64,000 nt of DNA from Acanthaster planci (taxonomy: Eukaryota > Echinodermata > Asteroidea > Valvatida > Acanthasteridae), in NCBI RefSeq assembly GCF_001949145.1, contig NW_019091378.1, positions 797,986 through 861,985 of the forward strand, written 5' to 3'. The notes beneath the pieces are model-generated. The model was not told the origin of the DNA. It made no database searches and was given only the letters and a program-made list of their open reading frames with translations. The position numbers and the translations under genes are program-made. This document shows positions 61,094 to 64,000 of the stretch, one piece after another; position 1 is the first letter of the stretch, and the number at the start of each line of letters is the position of its first letter.

Positions 61094-62417
61094 ATGTATG
61101 AGTACGGTGTCCTTGCTCTACTCCTCCTTGGCGGGCTGTTGGTTCTTAATTTGCTTGTCAAGACGAGGATGCACCTCCTTTTCCCGGCGATCCAAGACCG
61201 GTGTTCAATCATGTACAATGTGGCAGCGGGAGGTTTCAAGCGGGAGCTCTTCAAAGACATGGAAACCCTGAGAGACCAACCGCTCACCGAGAGGGCTGGG
61301 GATGCGGCCTCGGGCGACGAGGCACCGCGCTCGCTCACCGTCCTCGAAATCGGCGTGGGCACTGGGGCAAACTTCGAGTTCTATCCCGATGGCACCGCGG
61401 TGATCGGCGTCGAACCGAACAAGAACTTCGTCGGGTATTTGGAGCGGAATGCAGCTAAGCACTTCCCCCGCGTGCGCCTGGAGCGTACGGTGGTGGCCTT
61501 TGGAGAGGACCTGCGGGGCCACGTGGATGACTGCAGTGTGGACGCCGTGGTCATAACTGTGGTACTCTGCAGTGTCAAATGCGTGGATGCTGTGCTGAGT
61601 GAGGCCAGACGTGTTTTGAAACAAGTGAGGACAACAATTTTGGGGCACTTCCGTACCATGAGCACTTCAGAACAAGAGATGCCAACCCTTTCAATATTGA
61701 TATGCCCTTATCATTTTCATTGCATTGCATTTTACCGCCTGTAGGGTAAAAGTCAACTTTGGTCCTGAATTTCCTTCCCTGTCTCCCCATTACAAACTGT
61801 TCATGTGTGAAAAATGTCACATTTGTGCATGGTTTTGAATGGGGAAATTACTTCTTAAATTTGTACATGACAATGGTTGTTGACCACAGTGATGTGGGAT
61901 GCGATGTTTAAACCCTGTGGGTTGATATCTCTATCCATGTGACCCCATCAGTGTTAAAACACATCACAGCAGTCGATATTGTTTAATATTGCTAAGTACT
62001 GACACAGGAATGTATACTGCATTACTGTGACAAGTACAGTCAATAGGTTCGACAAGCTCTATTGTTTTAGGTATATAGACCACCAAACTCTGCTCATGTC
62101 CCCCAATATATCATCACTGCAGGTAGCTTAAATGTAACCATGATGCATTATAATATTATTCAACTTGCATTTGACAGGGTGGCAAATTGTTCTTTCTCGA
62201 GCACGTTGCTGCGGAGCCAGGGACATGGATCAACCAGTTGCAGTGGGTCCTCAATCCAATCTGGCCCTACATCTTTGATGGGTGTCAGTTGATAAGGACC
62301 CCATGGGTCAACGTTGAGCGAGCTGGCTTCTCCAAGGTCGACTACCAAAAGCTGTGGATCCCTGTTCCATTCTTTGTACCAGCACGACCGCACTTGATGG
62401 GCGTGGCCACTAAGTAG
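61094..62417 (+). CDS. METTL7A: METTL7/TMT1-type S-adenosylmethionine-dependent methyltransferase
   Basis: METTL7A/B (now TMT1A/B) are ER and lipid-droplet membrane proteins that methylate alkyl thiols. Two exons: 61094-61624 and 62178-62417, phase 0, 256 aa. Residues 5-22 (GVLALLLLGGLLVLNLLV) form the N-terminal membrane anchor. The class I methyltransferase core follows: LEIGVGTGANFEFYPDG (84-100, motif I; human LLEVGCGTGANFKFYPPG), acidic VEPNKNF after strand 2, VVAFGEDL, VDAVVITVVLCSVK (motif IV region), then GGKLFFLEHVAAEPGTW, FDGCQLIRTPW and ERAGFSKV in exon 2. The frame is open to 60839, but conservation begins at this Met. An acceptor-like TTATTTCTCAG ending at 61052 suggests a 5' UTR exon starting at 61053. 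AATAAA at 63026 is a candidate poly(A) signal. The A or B type is not decided. Confidence 0.92.
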
Positions 62418-63781
62418 CCAGATTTATTGCTATCAATGCTATTTGATGTGGCCAGCTGAGGTTGCACGTTTTCTATTTTAATTTATGGCCATGGCCACAT
62501 GACCATGGCCGCATGGCATGCCATAGGCACACATGATATTTCCAGCCTCACCTTGGCCCAAGCTTCCATGTACGAAAAGAACGAAATAATATTTTGTTTT
62601 GAATCCGTCACAAGCATACGTGCTTGACTTCAACAGTTTTCATGTACATTTACATGAATGAAAAAACTGGTATCGTGCATTTAAAGAATTCTGAAATTAC
62701 TTGTTTGACTAGTTACAAAATCTCTGCCGCCACATGTAACTGTCTTTTAGAAACCTTATAAGCTTCCTAACCTTTAGTTAACCTTTTGTTAACAATTAGC
62801 AAGCCTATTCTTCAGAACTGAATGTACTTGGCCACAGCTTCAATAAGCACAATTTCCATTTAGATTTCAACAGAGCTCAGTTTTATCAAGTTCCCTTCAA
62901 AGATACTTCTTCTCTTTGTCTCCATGGGCATGACAAGTTGGAGGTTGCAGCTAAAAATTACTCTTTTTGGCCACACAGGAATAGTTTCTCATTTCTTTTA
63001 GCCTGTTGTAATCATATAGTGCAGGAATAAACCCGCTTGTCCTTCCCCCACACACAACTCTAAGTTACGCTGAAATATGTCATCATACGGTAACCAGAGT
63101 CAAGGGCTTCTGCCGAGTTTTTTTAATTGTCTGGACAAAAAGTAAGACACCAAGCAAAACAGGACAAACGCATGTAGCATTCCATACCTTGTCCGGTATG
63201 CTAGAATGCACCTTAAAGTACTCTGCAAAACTGTGTACTGCAGAGCAAACCCTTTTCTGAACAATTTATCTGTTTTTACCATAATTAAACATTTTAAGAG
63301 TATGTCGATAGATAATGTTTCGGGGCCAAACATCAGTGTTTAGGAATTGGACATGTAATGTTTAACTTCCAAGCATATGTTCACAAAATGCAGTGTATAT
63401 AGGGGACCCAAATTAAAACAAAACTCAAATGTCTAATTATTTTTTGGTCTTGTGGTAGCTGTTGTGTGTGTGTTTTTTTCCTCTATGGTATCTATGTATA
63501 CTTGGGGTATCCACAGGGCTTTCTAGAATTAATTTCCCCTGTTGAGAATAATGCCATGGAATGAATGTATTTACACGGATTGCTTTAATCATTCCATTTC
63601 ACGCCTCCTAACCCCCATCTGCATCTGTTTTTTGTCACATTCAAGATTAATTTGCCAATTTTATGATTTATGATTGTACGAGGCCTTCAAAACACTCCTG
63701 AAAAACTAGTATTAGGCCGATCTGAATCAGGTTTATTTTATTGAAGGGGAATTGCGGCGCAGCGCCACCAAGCGTCCCGGC
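62418..63781. other. Interval between the two METTL7-like genes
   Basis: AT-rich, no coding signal. It contains the presumed 3' UTR of the first gene (AATAAA at 63026-63031) and the upstream region of the second. Confidence 0.45.
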
Positions 63782-64000
63782 ATGGCTGACGTAAATCATA
63801 AAAAACACTCGCTCGGGGTTGACATGCCAGTAAACCTCACAAAAATCATGGAAAAACTCACCTTTACCAGTGTCCTCGATTATGTCGTTCCCGTCACACT
63901 CTTTTTGGGTGTGCTGTTGATTCTTCATGTGTTGAAACAGATGCTTCTACCCCACATTTACCCCATGTTTTTGAATAGTTTCATGCGGAAGTACAACGAG
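63782..64000 (+). CDS. Second METTL7/TMT1-like gene, 5' end only
   Basis: Open from the ATG at 63782 to the window edge (73 codons). The protein has a hydrophobic segment (YVVPVTLFLGVLLILHVL), then KQMLLPHIYPMFLNSFMRKYNE, comparable to the PYFLVRFTVIYNE stretch after the membrane anchor of human METTL7A. It lies 1.36 kb after the stop of the first METTL7-like gene and on the same strand, so a tandem duplicate is likely. The catalytic motifs lie outside the window. In-frame Mets at 63782, 63824 and 63848 compete as start; the third would place the anchor closest to the N-terminus, as in the neighbour. Confidence 0.65.
   Translation, partial: MADVNHKKHSLGVDMPVNLTKIMEKLTFTSVLDYVVPVTLFLGVLLILHVLKQMLLPHIYPMFLNSFMRKYNE

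Noticed and set aside
1..64000. Prokaryotic features: operons, CRISPR, phage genes, ribosome binding sites
   Set aside because: The window is plainly an intron-bearing animal genome; no direct-repeat arrays with spacers or prokaryotic gene strings were seen.

Overview
This is an intron-rich eukaryotic window from an animal draft assembly. It has two N gaps (413 and 50 bases) and one stray N. The gene set (PCM1, TRAPPC2, speriolin, TIMM8, CNBD2, LEG1, two METTL7/TMT1 genes), GC-rich exons in AT-rich introns of about 0.3-2.6 kb, BEL/Pao and LINE relics, and many small inverted-repeat elements suggest a marine invertebrate deuterostome (echinoderm, hemichordate or cephalochordate). The sequence alone does not settle the species.

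Layout: (1) 1-31807, minus strand: PCM1, the centriolar-satellite scaffold. I could follow 37 coding exons in phase, about 2,116 codons; the 3' end runs off the left edge. (2) 33439-35576, plus: TRAPPC2 (sedlin), five exons, head-to-head with PCM1. One intron looks like a minor-spliceosome AT-AC intron. (3) 38823-41758, plus: speriolin-like (SPATC1) in three exons. (4) 43017-44342, minus: TIMM8 in two exons. (5) 45255-52563, plus: a CNBD2-like cyclic-nucleotide-binding protein in eight exons, with a BEL/Pao relic and a LINE relic in its introns, both antisense. (6) 53033-54503, minus: a LEG1-family secreted or membrane protein in two exons. (7) 54504-61093: a 6.6 kb gene-poor stretch full of repeats, foldbacks and a CpG-rich element in two inverted copies. 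(8) 61094-62417, plus: a METTL7/TMT1-type methyltransferase in two exons, followed by the 5' end of a second, related gene from 63782 to the right edge.

The genes are not an operon and mostly have unrelated housekeeping roles (satellites, vesicle tethering, mitochondrial import, thiol/lipid-associated methylation). PCM1, speriolin and CNBD2 have centrosome or sperm associations in vertebrates; a shared meaning is only a guess. I saw no CRISPR, prophage or obviously new multi-gene system. The most notable points are the U12-type AT-AC intron in TRAPPC2, the paired MITEs inside that gene, several undescribed-looking foldback or CpG-rich element families, a 42-base PCM1 exon, and a hydrophobic C-terminal tail on the LEG1 protein.
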